Assembly (NCBI GenBank): GCA_014189435.1 | Contig: CP050293.1 | Span: 2,237,001-2,301,000, forward strand | DNA length: 64,000 bases | Source: Mesorhizobium loti | GTDB taxonomy: Bacteria > Pseudomonadota > Alphaproteobacteria > Rhizobiales > Rhizobiaceae | Direction of reading: 5' to 3' | Part shown: positions 51,001-61,576 of the stretch, in pieces | Layout of the letters: each line of letters starts with the position of its first letter | How positions within the stretch are numbered: position 1 is the first letter of the stretch | Notes under the pieces: generated by a model | Database searches by the model: none | What the model was told of the DNA's origin: nothing | The model's input: only the letters and a program-made list of their open reading frames with translations | Program-made: the position numbers and the translations under genes

Positions 51001-54000
51001 GAGCTTGCCGAGATCGTCTTCCAGCGCGCGGGTCAGCATATTGCGGCCTTCGGCCAGCTTGCCGACATGCCCGGCTACAACGCTGTCGATATCGCCACGG
51101 CTTTCGGTCAGCTTCTGCAGGTCGGCTTCAAGGGCGCGTTTGAGAATGTCGCGGCCCTCGGCCAGTTTCTCCACCTGACCAGCGACCAAGCCGTCGATGC
51201 TCGAACGGCTTTCGGCCAATTTGGCCAGATCGGCTTCCAGCGCGCGCTTGAGAACGTCGCGGCCTTCGGCGAGCTTCTCGACCTGGCCCGCGACCAGACC
51301 GTCGATGCTGGAGCGGCCCTCGGCCAGCTTGGCAAGATCGTCCTCGAGCGCCCTCGACAGGGTCGAGCGCTCCTGGACAAGCCTTTCCGCGTGGCTGTTG
51401 ACGAGGCCGCCGACGTTTTCGATGTCGGCCTCGAGTGACCGCGATAGTGTCGAACGATCCTGGGCGAGCCGTTCGGAATGGCTGTTGACCAAGCTGCTGA
51501 CGCTTGCGAGATCGTCCTCAAGCGCCTTGGATAGCGTCGAACGGTCCTGCACGAGCCGTTCGGAATGGCTGTTGACTAGGCCGTTGACGCTTTCGAGATC
51601 AGCCTCGAGCGCGCGGGCGAACTGTGCCCGGTCATCGACCAGTTTCTGCGACTGATCGGCAATGGTCCCCTTGATCGCATTGAGGTCGGCTTCCAGGGCC
51701 CGCCGCAAGATGTCGCGGCCCTCCGACAGCTTCTCGACCTGACCGGCAACCAGCCCATCGATGCTGGAGCGGCTGTCGGCAAGCTTGGCGAGGTCATCCT
51801 CAAGTGCTTTGGATAGAGCCGAGCGATCCTGAACCAGCCTGTTCATGTGGTCGGCAATGACGCTGTTCACATTCTGCAGGTCGGCTTCCAGGACCCGCGA
51901 AAGCTGCCCGCGATCCTCGGCCAGCTTTTCCGATTGGCTTGAGATGACGCCCCTGATCGTGCTCAGGTCGGATTCCAGCGCGCGCTTGAGAATGTCGCGG
52001 CCTTCCGCCAGCTTCTCGACCTGACCGGCGACCAGACCGTCAATGCTCGAACGGCTGTCGGCCAGTTTGGCAAGGTCGGCTTCAAGGGTCTGCGACAGCA
52101 GGCTGCGGTCTTCGGCCAACCGTCCCGAATGGCCTTCGATCAGATTGCGTATGCCGGACAGGTCGCTGTCGAGCGAATGGGAAAGCTGTGTGCGGTCCTC
52201 CACCAGCTTGGCGGAATGGGTTTCGATGAGGCTCTTGATGCCGATGATGTCGTTTTCCAACGCCTTGGCGAGCACGGCGCGGCCTTCGGCGATCTTCTCG
52301 ACCTGACCGGCGACCAGACCGTCGATGCCGGCGCGGCTGTCGGACAGTTTGCCGAGATCGGCCTCCAGGGCGCGCGACAGGATGTTGCGACCCTCGGCGA
52401 GCTTGCCGACGTGGCCTGCGACCATTTCATCAATGATCGTACGAGCTTGTACCAGTTTCCCGGAGTCTTCGTTCAAGGCAGTGGAGAGCCTGTTGCGGCC
52501 TTCTTCCAGCCTTTCGAGATGGCTGCCGAGCGATGCATCGATGGCCGCCCGCGATTCATTGACCTTGCGCAGATCCTCTTCGAGAGCGCGCGAGATCAGG
52601 TTGCGGCCTTCGGCCAGCTTCTGCACCTGGTTGGTCACCGCCGCATCGATGCCGGCGCGGCCCTCGGCGAACTTCGCCAGGTCGGCCTCCATGGCCGCGG
52701 CCATACGCTCGCGGCTTTCGGACAGTTTCCTGCTGTGGTTCTCGACAGCGTCCTCGATGCCGACGCGGGCGTCGGCGAGCCGCTGGATGTCGCTGTCGAA
52801 CGAACGCGACACGACGTGACGGGCGGCTTCCATGCGCCCGGCGAAGTCGCTGGCGCGGGCTTCGAGCATGGAGGAGGTCGAGGTGACGATGTCGGCCATG
52901 TCGGCGCCGATCTGGGTCTTGCCCTGATCGATCATCGCCGACAGCGTGTCCTTGCTCTCGGCAAAGGTATGGGCGATTTCGCGGGCGCGCTCGACCAGAG
53001 TCTCGTTGATCTGGCGGGCGCGGGCCTCGAGGGCCGCATTGAGCTTCTGCGTTCCGGTGTCCAGCGCCTCGGCGCGGGTCTGGAATTCGCTGATCAGCGC
53101 CTGGCCGCGTTCGGCGAGCGTGCGTTCGATGCCATTGAGGCTGGCCTCGAATTCGGAATTGAGGGTGCGCGCGGCGCCGCCAAGCAGCGACACCATGCCG
53201 GTGGTGCGATCGTCGAGCAGATCGGTCAACGACCGTGTCAGGCCGTCCGTGGTGTCCGTCAGCTTGGCAATGCGGGTGTCGAGAAGGCTGGCGAAGGCCT
53301 CGCCCGAGGTCGACAGCCGGTCGGTGATCGAATCGAGCCGGCCTTCCACCGAATCGAAGATCGACATCGAGCTTTCGTTGATGCGGTCGATCAGCGTGTC
53401 GCCGGAATTGGTGATCGTCATCGACAATTTGGTCGACGCATTGAGGATCGAGTCGCGGATGATGTCGGAGGCGGCGCCGATCTCGTCCTTCAGCGTCTCG
53501 TGCGCGCCGGTGATCGAGGCGCGGACGCGCTCGGCGTGGGTGACGACGGCTTCGCGCTCGCTGCCGAGGCCGTCGACCAGCGAACGGATGCGGGATTCAT
53601 TCTCGGAATACGAGCGTTCGATCTGGTTGACTTCGCTGTGGACCAGCGTCTCCAGCTCGACGGCGCGGGCAAGCGTGCGTTCGATGCCTTCGCCCATGGC
53701 CGCAACCTCGCGACGAACGGCCTGGCCGATCATCATGACGCGATCCTGGGCAAGGTTTTCCGGCTCGGTCAGGCGGAAGGCCACTTCGGTCATCGACTGA
53801 GCGGCGATGCGCATTTCCTGGGCGCGGCGAATCATTGCCGCAAAGGCCCAGAACAGGATGACGGGCACGATCGCCGCGACGACGAGGCCGATCAGCTCCG
53901 GACGGGCAAGGAACTGGTCGAGCGTGCGGATTCTCCAGATGCTCGGTCCGAAAAGCAGGTTGGCCAAGCCGCCGGCGCCGGCGAACCAGGCGAGCGAAAC

Positions 54001-54408
54001 GAAGGCAACGACCCAGTAAATGGTGTTCGAGGCACGCCTGTTGAGGCTGTGCAGAAGCGTCTTGTAGTCCTTCTGGCGATCGTCATTGGCAGGCGCGAAA
54101 CCCGCGGGCTGGGCGCCATTGCGTGGTTCCACGGGGCGCAACTCGGCAGGCTTGGCCTTAGGCGCGGGCTTTGCGGCTTGGTTCTGGGCCTGGCTCTGAG
54201 AGACTACGGACTCTGGTTTCTGATTGCGTCCCTCGCGTGCCAACTCGTCGGCTGCCTGGGATATCTGCGCTTCCAGATCCTCCATCGAAGCCGCGATGTC
54301 GAGGTCGCCGCTGCCGACATCATTGCCGAGGTCGATATCAAGCGCCTTTTCCAGTTCCCTGGCCACGTCGCTGTCGAGAGTTCTCGTCGTCGTTGGTTTC
54401 TTCGCCAT
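48012..54408 (-). CDS. Growth Pole Ring protein (GPR/RgsE-like) giant coiled-coil, frame broken near 49228
   Basis: The 6.4-kb reading gives about 2131 residues when joined across one extra base. The N-terminal region (1-125) is followed by two membrane helices (about 130-152 and 171-192). Long helical repeats follow, first of an LEADLAKL...AGQVEKLAEGRD type and then ADQKLVARA...LAARAGDI. The C-terminal domain ends LYTLKGQQTFDEI...LASDTGKVYT-like. This architecture matches the GPR protein of Agrobacterium and RgsE of Sinorhizobium, which form a ring at the growing pole and are needed for polar wall growth. The frame shifts at an extra A at 49228 (+ strand GTTCAGAATC where GTTCGAATC would restore frame). 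Downstream sequence reads perfectly in the other frame, so this is either a recent mutation or a sequencing error. Confidence 0.85.
50990..52790 (-). repeat. In-gene tandem repeats of 87 and 108 nt
   Basis: About 18 repeat units in the GPR-like gene encode 29- or 36-residue helices that differ by one extra heptad (KLAESRS-type). The DNA reuses near-identical stretches, for example GACCAGACCGTCGATGC-type runs. It is coding, not an independent repeat array. Confidence 0.8.
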
Positions 54409-54680
54409 GCCTTCGCTACCCTGTACTAGCTGCCGCGGGCCTTATAATTGTGTTTGTCGTACCACGCGCAGGAGGCTGAAAATGGACCCCTCGTATCGTA
54501 ATGACACAGGGGGGTAAAGAAAACATGCATTCCGCGGGATACGTAAAACTTTAAATATAAGGTTAACGCAACCGTGATTTGGGCGCCGTTTTGCCAACAT
54601 TTTTCCCGGCCATTCATTAACCCGTTGTCCATTGGATTCGCCTAGGTTTTTGGGCGATCGAAGAAACGGAGTTCGAGTTC
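54409..54680. promoter_or_regulatory. Divergent promoter region, GPR / Hpt
   Basis: The 272-bp gap between two divergent starts is A+T-rich at 54530-54620. It contains TAAA-N7-TTAAC at 54552-54567 and another TTAACC at 54617, which resemble CtrA half-sites (TTAA-N7-TTAAC). The first is one mismatch from consensus. This suggests, but does not prove, cell-cycle control of one or both genes. Confidence 0.4.
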
Positions 54681-55049
54681 ATGCGTGGCGAAAGCGGCAT
54701 TGCCTTCTCAATGCCCGGGGGCGACGTATCCGGACCAAGGCGGTCACGGCCGGTCGATTTGGCACACCTTGCCCGCCAGACGATGGGCGACCGCGGCCTC
54801 GAGCAGGAAGTGCTGGCGCTGTTTGTACAACAGGCGCTGTCGGTGCGCGACAGAATAGTCGACGCCGACATCAAGGACCGGCTGCTGCTCGCCCATGGGC
54901 TCAAGGGCTCGGCACGGGGCGTCGGCGCCTTTGCCATTGCCGATTGCGTCACCGAGATAGAGCGCCAGCCGGAAGACAACCAGACGCTCAAGCGGCTTGG
55001 TACGCTGATCGACGAAGTGCGCGATTTCATCGCCGCCATCAATCGCTGA
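54681..55049 (+). CDS. Hpt-domain phosphotransfer protein
   Basis: The 122-residue protein is a stand-alone Hpt four-helix domain. The phosphorylated histidine is H72 in AHGLKGSARGVGAF, the usual H-x-L-K-G-[SA] signature, with a preceding helix (LALFVQQALSVRDRIVDADI). It passes phosphate between a sensor kinase and response regulators; the partners are not here. It is not the dimeric ChpT type. It diverges from the GPR-like gene. Confidence 0.87.
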   Translation: MRGESGIAFSMPGGDVSGPRRSRPVDLAHLARQTMGDRGLEQEVLALFVQQALSVRDRIVDADIKDRLLLAHGLKGSARGVGAFAIADCVTEIERQPEDNQTLKRLGTLIDEVRDFIAAINR

Positions 55050-55161
55050 ATCCGGCGCTAAACCCGGTTTGCGGAAAAACGTCACGGAGCGGCGCTTTCG
55101 CGCGGCAGTTGACTTGCTCGCCGGAGTGATTATCTCGGCTGAGACTCCCTTCAGGTGACAA

Positions 55162-56603
<1,442 letters not shown>

Positions 56604-56606
<3 letters not shown>

Positions 56607-56705
56607 AGCGCGTCGCGTTTGAACGGATTCAGCCGACGCGCTTTAGGTCTTTGTTTTATGCATGTCGTTCTCTCAAAACCGGGACCACTTTTGGGCGACA
56701 TGCAT
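56604..56705. repeat. RIME-like double-hairpin repeat
   Basis: The first hairpin has 12-bp perfect arms (TAAAGCGCGTCG, CGACGCGCTTTA; 56604-56645). The second has 10-bp arms (ATGCATGTCG, CGACATGCAT; 56658-56705). Two palindromes in about 100 bp match the form of rhizobial RIME elements. It fills the convergent gap between the FNR and MFS stops. Confidence 0.75.
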
Positions 56706-56711
56706 TAGGTT

Positions 56712-58193
56712 TTACTCCGCGAGGATCGGAGCTGCATCGTCGGCATAACCGCGAAGCGCCTTTTCGGGCATCAGCGTCAGCGTGATCAGCCCCAGCAGCA
56801 ATGTGGCGGCGGCGACGGCAAAGATCATCACGAACGGCTCGACCGATGCGGCATGGCCGGTAATCCGCACGCCTTCACCGGCAAGCGGCAGGCCATAGCC
56901 CAGAGCGACCGCGCCGAGCATCGCGACGCCCAGGGCACTGCCCAGCGAGCGCAGGAATGTCAGCACGCCCGTCGCGACGCCAAGATGCATGCGGTCGACG
57001 GCGTTCTGGACCGATACGGTGGTGACAGGGAACGTCGTTCCGGTCCCCAACCCGATGCAAATCGTCAAAACCTCTACTTCCAGCAGCGATGCATGCCCTG
57101 CGACAAGGGCCAGCAGGCAGAGGCAAACCATGCTGAAGAGGACGCCCACCATTGCAATGCGCTTGTAGTGGGTGAAGTGCGGTATCATACGCCCGCTGAA
57201 CGCAGCGCCGCCGACGGTCCCCAGCAGAAGTCCTAGCATTGCGATGCCCGACTGGCTTGCTGACAGGCCGAGCACCGACTGGAGATAGACAGGCAGGTAC
57301 ACCGCCATGCCGACGCTTGCGGCCTGAAGCAGGAACATCGAAAGCGTGCCTGCCAGGACGATCGGATTGCCGAGCACTTCGAGCGAGATGAGCGGTTCGG
57401 CGGCTCGCATCAGCCGCAGGGCAAAAGCGCCCCAGAAAATCGCTGAGCCGCAGAGAACGCCGATGACCTCAAGCGAAATCCAGGGATAGGCGCTGCCGCC
57501 CCAATTCAATGCGAGGAGCAACAGCGCCGTGGCGATGATCAGAAGCAGGGCGCCCAGGCCGTCGATACGATGGTGCTTGGCGGCGATGGGCAGTTTCTTG
57601 AGCGGCTTGTTGATGATCGCCATCGCAAGAAAACCAAGCGGAATATTGATCCAGAAGATCAGCGACCAGTGCAGATGCTCGGCGAAGGTGCCGCCGAGCA
57701 ACGGCCCGGCAATGCTGGCGACAGCCCATGTGCCGGAGAACCAGGCGGCATAACGTGCCCGCTCGCGTGGCGGAACGAGGTCGCCGACGACGGTCTGTGT
57801 CAAAGCGAACAAGCCGCCGCCACCGGCGCCCTGGATCGCCCGCCCGACAACCAGCACAAACATGTTGGGGGCCATCGCGCTGACCAGCGATCCCGCCAGA
57901 AAGATCAGGATCGCGGCATAGACGGTCGGCCGGCGGCCATAGACATCGGAGATCTTGCCATAGAGCGGAGCCACGGCGGTTGCGGTCAGCAGGTAGCCGG
58001 TGACGATCCATGGCAGATATTGTGCGTTTCCGAGCGCATGCCCGATGGTCGGCATGGCTGGTGCGACGATGGTCTGATCGAGTGCCGCCAACAGCATCGA
58101 CAGGAGCACGCCGCCGATGATGGCGTTCTTTTCGCGCTCGGTTAGCGGCGTGCCAGTTTCCACCATCGTTTTGTTGTCGACAGCCTGGTCCAT
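56712..58193 (-). CDS. DHA2-type multidrug MFS transporter (EmrB/QacA-like)
   Basis: The 493-residue protein has 14 helices and the DHA2 motifs: LDQTIVAPAMPTI in helix 1, GKISDVYGRRP (motif A) and a central GPLLGGTF (motif C). It exports drugs by proton exchange; substrates are unknown. An inverted repeat and a tandem 15-mer lie upstream in a gap without a TetR gene. The C-terminus meets the RIME-like element. Confidence 0.92.
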   Translation of the reverse strand: MDQAVDNKTMVETGTPLTEREKNAIIGGVLLSMLLAALDQTIVAPAMPTIGHALGNAQYLPWIVTGYLLTATAVAPLYGKISDVYGRRPTVYAAILIFLAGSLVSAMAPNMFVLVVGRAIQGAGGGGLFALTQTVVGDLVPPRERARYAAWFSGTWAVASIAGPLLGGTFAEHLHWSLIFWINIPLGFLAMAIINKPLKKLPIAAKHHRIDGLGALLLIIATALLLLALNWGGSAYPWISLEVIGVLCGSAIFWGAFALRLMRAAEPLISLEVLGNPIVLAGTLSMFLLQAASVGMAVYLPVYLQSVLGLSASQSGIAMLGLLLGTVGGAAFSGRMIPHFTHYKRIAMVGVLFSMVCLCLLALVAGHASLLEVEVLTICIGLGTGTTFPVTTVSVQNAVDRMHLGVATGVLTFLRSLGSALGVAMLGAVALGYGLPLAGEGVRITGHAASVEPFVMIFAVAAATLLLGLITLTLMPEKALRGYADDAAPILAE

Positions 58194-58271
58194 GATCGTT
58201 CATCCGTAAGCTTGCGATCTGCCGGCGCTGTTTGGCCGTTCCGGTCCTTTGACCGTCTTGATCGCATTGGC

Positions 58272-58332
58272 GTTTTGAGCTCGCGTGTTTTGAGTTCGCG
58301 TCTGGCGAGCCTGATATATGTCGTCCCATATA
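58272..58332 (-). promoter_or_regulatory. Tandem 15-mer and operator-like palindrome upstream of the MFS gene
   Basis: GTTTTGAGCTCGCGT is repeated directly with one change (58272-58286 and 58287-58301). Further out is a TATATG-N6-CATATA inverted repeat (58315-58332). These sit about 80-140 bp upstream of the MFS start, suiting regulator binding. Confidence 0.4.
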
Positions 58333-58415
58333 GGCCGATTTCGACAGGGGCTCGAAAGTTTTTCGAAACTGGCACTACGCTTCGGCGAATTTGGCTTTCG
58401 TCAGTTCGAGTGCGT

Positions 58416-59057
58416 TCAGGCCGGCGGCAGTTGGCCGTTCCCGATGCGCTCCATCCGGTAGCGCAGCAGCCTCAGGATGCGGCTTTCGAAATTGACGCTT
58501 TCGACACGGTCGAACTGGACTTGGGCCCGGTCGTGGCTGGCCAGAACAGCCGCAGTGATTGCGGCGGCCTTGGCCTTGGCGGCGTCGCAGTTCTTTTGCG
58601 GATAGGTGGCTTTCAGGGCCTCTTCGAGTTCGCGGCCATGGTTCTTGGCGATCTCGACATGGCGCTCCTCATGGCGCTTGATGTCGGCGGACAGCGTATC
58701 CCAGAACAGCCTGACATCGGCATCGGCCTTGCGCGGACGGCGCCACTCCGGAAGGATCACCTTCACCTTGACGGTCACTGCAGCGTCGGCGATCCGGCAG
58801 GAGTTCGATGTCTGTGCATAGCTGATGCGGGTGGTGAAGGCCATCTGGGTGGCGCCGGGGTGCCGCGTGCCCGTGCTTTTCACCTCCGGCCCGCGTTTGG
58901 AAAGCTGTGCCTCGATGTCTTCCAGCGTACTGCCGCCAATGGCGAAGTAGCTGTACGTCTTGACGAGATTGGCCGCACTCGCCGGGAGCGGGGTCACGGC
59001 GAGCAGCAGCGCGCAAGCCAAGGATTGTTTCATGCCGGGCATGGATCGCTTCATCAT
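58416..59057 (-). CDS. DUF922 secreted zinc-protease-like protein
   Basis: The 213-residue protein has a signal peptide (QSLACALLLAVTPLPASAA) and a mature domain with HExxH (H129-E-E-R-H133), the zinc-protease signature in the DUF922 family. VTVKVKVILPEW and CDAAKAKAAAI are other conserved segments. It should be periplasmic. There are two ATGs (59057, 59054). It diverges from folP across 84 bp. Confidence 0.87.
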   Translation of the reverse strand: MMKRSMPGMKQSLACALLLAVTPLPASAANLVKTYSYFAIGGSTLEDIEAQLSKRGPEVKSTGTRHPGATQMAFTTRISYAQTSNSCRIADAAVTVKVKVILPEWRRPRKADADVRLFWDTLSADIKRHEERHVEIAKNHGRELEEALKATYPQKNCDAAKAKAAAITAAVLASHDRAQVQFDRVESVNFESRILRLLRYRMERIGNGQLPPA

Positions 59058-59141
59058 GTTGCCTCTTCGACCACCTTGCTTTACGGCCGTTGCCGGCGCA
59101 ACGGAATTGATCCGCCAGGGATCACACATGGTTGATGAGCA

Positions 59142-59993
59142 ATGACGGCTAGGCAATGGCAGTTGGCACATGGACGCCATCTCGACCTTGGCGGCAAGGC
59201 GGTGGTCGTCGGCATCCTCAACGTCACGCCCGACAGCTTTTCCGACGGCGGCCTGTTCGACGCCCCCGAAAAAGCGCTGGTTCAGGCACGGCGCATGATC
59301 GGGGAAGGGGCGCTGGTCGTCGATGTCGGCGGCGAATCGACCCGCCCCGGTGCCGCCGCGGTATCGGCCAGCCAGGAACAGGCCCGCATCCTGCCGGTGA
59401 TCGAAGCGCTGGCGGGCGCCGGCGAGGTGCTGATTTCGGTCGACACCTATCGCGCCGAAACGGCGCGGCTTGCGGTTGCCGCCGGTGCGCATATCGTCAA
59501 CGATGTCTGGGGTTTGCAGCGCGAGCCCGACATCGCGCGTGTCGCGGCCGATACCGGCGCCGGGCTTGTCATCATGCATACCGGGCGAGATCGCCAGAAG
59601 CTGCCGGATGTGATTGCCGATCAGCTGGCATTCCTGCGGAAATCGCTCGAAATCGCGCGCCAGAACGGCGTTGCCGACGACCATATCGTGCTCGATCCCG
59701 GATTCGGCTTCGCCAAGGAGACGGCGGAGGAAAATCTCGACCTGATGGCTCGCTTTTCGGAGTTGCATACGCTCGGCTTGCCGCTGATGGCCGGTACGTC
59801 GCGAAAGCGCTTCATCGGGAACGTCACCGGCCGCGATGCGGCCGACAGAGGTGTTGGAACAGCGGCGACCAGCGTCATCTTGCGGCTCAAGGGCGCCGAT
59901 CTGTTTCGCGTCCACGATGTCGCATTCAACGTGGACGCATTGGCGCTCGCAGATGCTATGCTGGCGCGTCAAACCGACCGGGCGAGAAACTGA
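59142..59993 (+). CDS. folP: Dihydropteroate synthase
   Basis: FolP joins p-aminobenzoate to 6-hydroxymethyl-dihydropterin diphosphate. The 283-residue TIM-barrel protein has the two family signatures GILNVTPDSFSDGG and GGESTRPGA, plus LDPGFGFAKE and the C-terminal DVAFNVDAL. It is the first gene of a folP-folB-folK operon, three bases from folB. Confidence 0.96.
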   Translation: MTARQWQLAHGRHLDLGGKAVVVGILNVTPDSFSDGGLFDAPEKALVQARRMIGEGALVVDVGGESTRPGAAAVSASQEQARILPVIEALAGAGEVLISVDTYRAETARLAVAAGAHIVNDVWGLQREPDIARVAADTGAGLVIMHTGRDRQKLPDVIADQLAFLRKSLEIARQNGVADDHIVLDPGFGFAKETAEENLDLMARFSELHTLGLPLMAGTSRKRFIGNVTGRDAADRGVGTAATSVILRLKGADLFRVHDVAFNVDALALADAMLARQTDRARN

Positions 59994-59996
59994 GCG

Positions 59997-60356
59997 ATGT
60001 ACGTCATCCGCATGAAGAACTGCGCTTTCTTTGCCCGGCACGGCGTGCTGGACGAGGAGGAAAGGCTCGGCCAGCGCTTCTATGTCGATGCAGCTCTCAC
60101 CGTCGATCCCGGCCGGGCGCTTGTCGAGGATTCCATCGAGGACACCGTCAACTACGGCATTGCGTTCACGGTGATCGAAAAGATCATCACCGGGCAGCGC
60201 CGTTTCCTGATCGAGTCCCTGGCGCTCGAGGTCGCCCGTGCGCTGACGACGCGTTTTCCGCAGATCAAGAAAGCCGAGATCACGGTGCGCAAGCCGAACG
60301 CCCCGGTACCCGGCGTGCTCGATTACGTCGAGGTGACCGTTGTCTGGCCCGAATAG
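59997..60356 (+). CDS. folB: Dihydroneopterin aldolase
   Basis: FolB splits 7,8-dihydroneopterin to hydroxymethyl-dihydropterin. The 119-residue protein has the FolB pattern: NCAFFARHGVLDEEERLGQR (with the conserved H-G and acidic run), DTVNYG and KPNAPVPGVLDYVEV. Its end overlaps folK by 17 bp, so coupled translation is likely. Confidence 0.95.
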   Translation: MYVIRMKNCAFFARHGVLDEEERLGQRFYVDAALTVDPGRALVEDSIEDTVNYGIAFTVIEKIITGQRRFLIESLALEVARALTTRFPQIKKAEITVRKPNAPVPGVLDYVEVTVVWPE

Positions 60357-60852
60357 CACGGTCTATCTCAGCCTTGGCGGCAATCTTGGCGACCCGGCGA
60401 AATCAATGGGCGCGGCGCTGCGCATGCTGGATGCCGACGCGGACACGCGCGTCACCGGCGTCTCGTCGCTCTACCGTACGCCGCCCTGGGGCAAGCTCGA
60501 TCAGCCGGACTTTCTCAACGCGGCTGCGGAAATTTCCACCGGACTTGCGCCGCGTGCCTTGCTCGACCTTTGCCTCGATGCTGAGCGCAGACTGAAGCGG
60601 GTGCGCGAGGAGCGCTGGGGGCCGCGGCTGATCGACATCGACATTCTGGTGTTCGGCGACCGCGTCATCCACGAGACCGGTCTGGAGGTGCCGCATCCGC
60701 GCATGCTGGAGCGTGCCTTTGTGCTGGCGCCGCTGGCAGAGATCGCACCCGGCCTGGTTATCAGTGGCCGCAGCATCACGGACCGGTTGGTCGCCGTCGA
60801 CACCTCCGGCATCGAGCGCTTGTCATCCGGCCGGGATTGGTGGTTGGCCTAG
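60340..60852 (+). CDS. folK: HPPK (6-hydroxymethyl-7,8-dihydropterin pyrophosphokinase)
   Basis: FolK transfers a diphosphate from ATP to hydroxymethyl-dihydropterin, making the FolP substrate. The 170-residue protein has YLSLGGNLGDP, the FLNAAAEI region and the RWGPRLIDIDIL and PHPRMLERAFVL motifs. It must start at the TTG at 60340, because later ATGs would remove the conserved YLSLGGNLGD. That TTG has GAGGTG upstream and lies inside folB. Confidence 0.93.
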   Translation: MSGPNSTVYLSLGGNLGDPAKSMGAALRMLDADADTRVTGVSSLYRTPPWGKLDQPDFLNAAAEISTGLAPRALLDLCLDAERRLKRVREERWGPRLIDIDILVFGDRVIHETGLEVPHPRMLERAFVLAPLAEIAPGLVISGRSITDRLVAVDTSGIERLSSGRDWWLA

Positions 60853-60879
60853 GTGCGTTGATATTCAGGTGATGCCGGC

Positions 60880-60985
60880 CTGCAAACGGCGAGTTCCTGC
60901 GCTTCCGGTGCTCACGTAGCCAAAAGTACGCTCCGCTCCGGTTCTCGTACCCCACCGTTTTCGACGCGGCCTGACCTGAATCTCA
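60880..60985. repeat. Possible intergenic palindromic repeat after folK
   Basis: The segment CGAGTTCCTGCGCTTCCGG...CGCTCCGGTTCTCG has imperfect inverted symmetry around CACGTAGCCAAAAGTACG. It resembles a dispersed Mesorhizobium element from memory. Only one copy is here, so this is tentative. Confidence 0.35.
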
Positions 60986-61016
60986 ACACACCTTGGAGCG
61001 GGCGGCAGCGTAGTCT

Positions 61017-61562
61017 TTAACCCGAGAATCCGCCGCCATCCAGGAACGTCTGCTCCTGCGGCGTGGCTTCGCGGCCAAGCATTTTGTTTCGGTGCGGAAA
61101 ACGACCGAAATTCTGAATGATATCGCGGTGTTCGACAGCATATTTGAGATAGGGTTCGGCCCTGGCCTGGGTGAGATCGACCGATATATGCTGGTCGGCG
61201 AGCAGTTCCGAATGCTCGTATGGCAGATAGAGGAAGACGCGGATTTCTTGCTCGAGCGCCAGATCATGGCCGGCGGCGATCGCCTTTGCGGCAAAATATC
61301 TGGCGAGCGGGTCGGTCGCGTACATGTGGCCGGTGCCGCGAAAGCAGTTCCGTGGGAACTGGTCGAGCAGGATCATCAGCGCCAGCGCGCCTTCGGCATG
61401 CTCCAGCCAGCCGTCGCATTCACGCCGCGCGGCGGCATAGTGCAGATCGAGAAAGCGGTCGCGGAAGTCGGCATCGAAGGCCTCATTCTTCTCGAACCAC
61501 GCGTCCTCGCCGGCATCGCGCCAGAATTTGGTGACCGACAGGGCTCTGCTGTCCAATTCCAT
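61017..61562 (-). CDS. DUF924 family protein
   Basis: The 181-residue soluble helical protein has the DUF924 signature: VTKFWRDAGEDAWFEKNEAFDADFR, LILLDQFPRNCFRGTGHMYATD, FLYLPYEHSE and FGRFPHRNKMLGREATPQE. The TPR-like family has no assigned function. It starts 14 bases after the KefB-type gene's stop on the same strand, so they may be co-transcribed. Confidence 0.85.
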   Translation of the reverse strand: MELDSRALSVTKFWRDAGEDAWFEKNEAFDADFRDRFLDLHYAAARRECDGWLEHAEGALALMILLDQFPRNCFRGTGHMYATDPLARYFAAKAIAAGHDLALEQEIRVFLYLPYEHSELLADQHISVDLTQARAEPYLKYAVEHRDIIQNFGRFPHRNKMLGREATPQEQTFLDGGGFSG

Positions 61563-61576
61563 GCCTCGTTCCTTGC

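Noticed and set aside
50990..52790. Regular DNA repeats that could suggest a CRISPR or satellite array
   Set aside because: Repeats are in frame, code for helical units of 29 or 36 residues, are not identical, and have no unique spacers of constant size.
52129..54429. 766-residue plus-strand ORF opposite the GPR-like gene
   Set aside because: Antisense shadow created by the repeat-rich coding sequence of the GPR-like gene.
58416..60359. 647-residue extended frame of the DUF922 gene
   Set aside because: The extension runs antisense through the folP/folB genes; a signal peptide and ribosome site define the start at about 59057.
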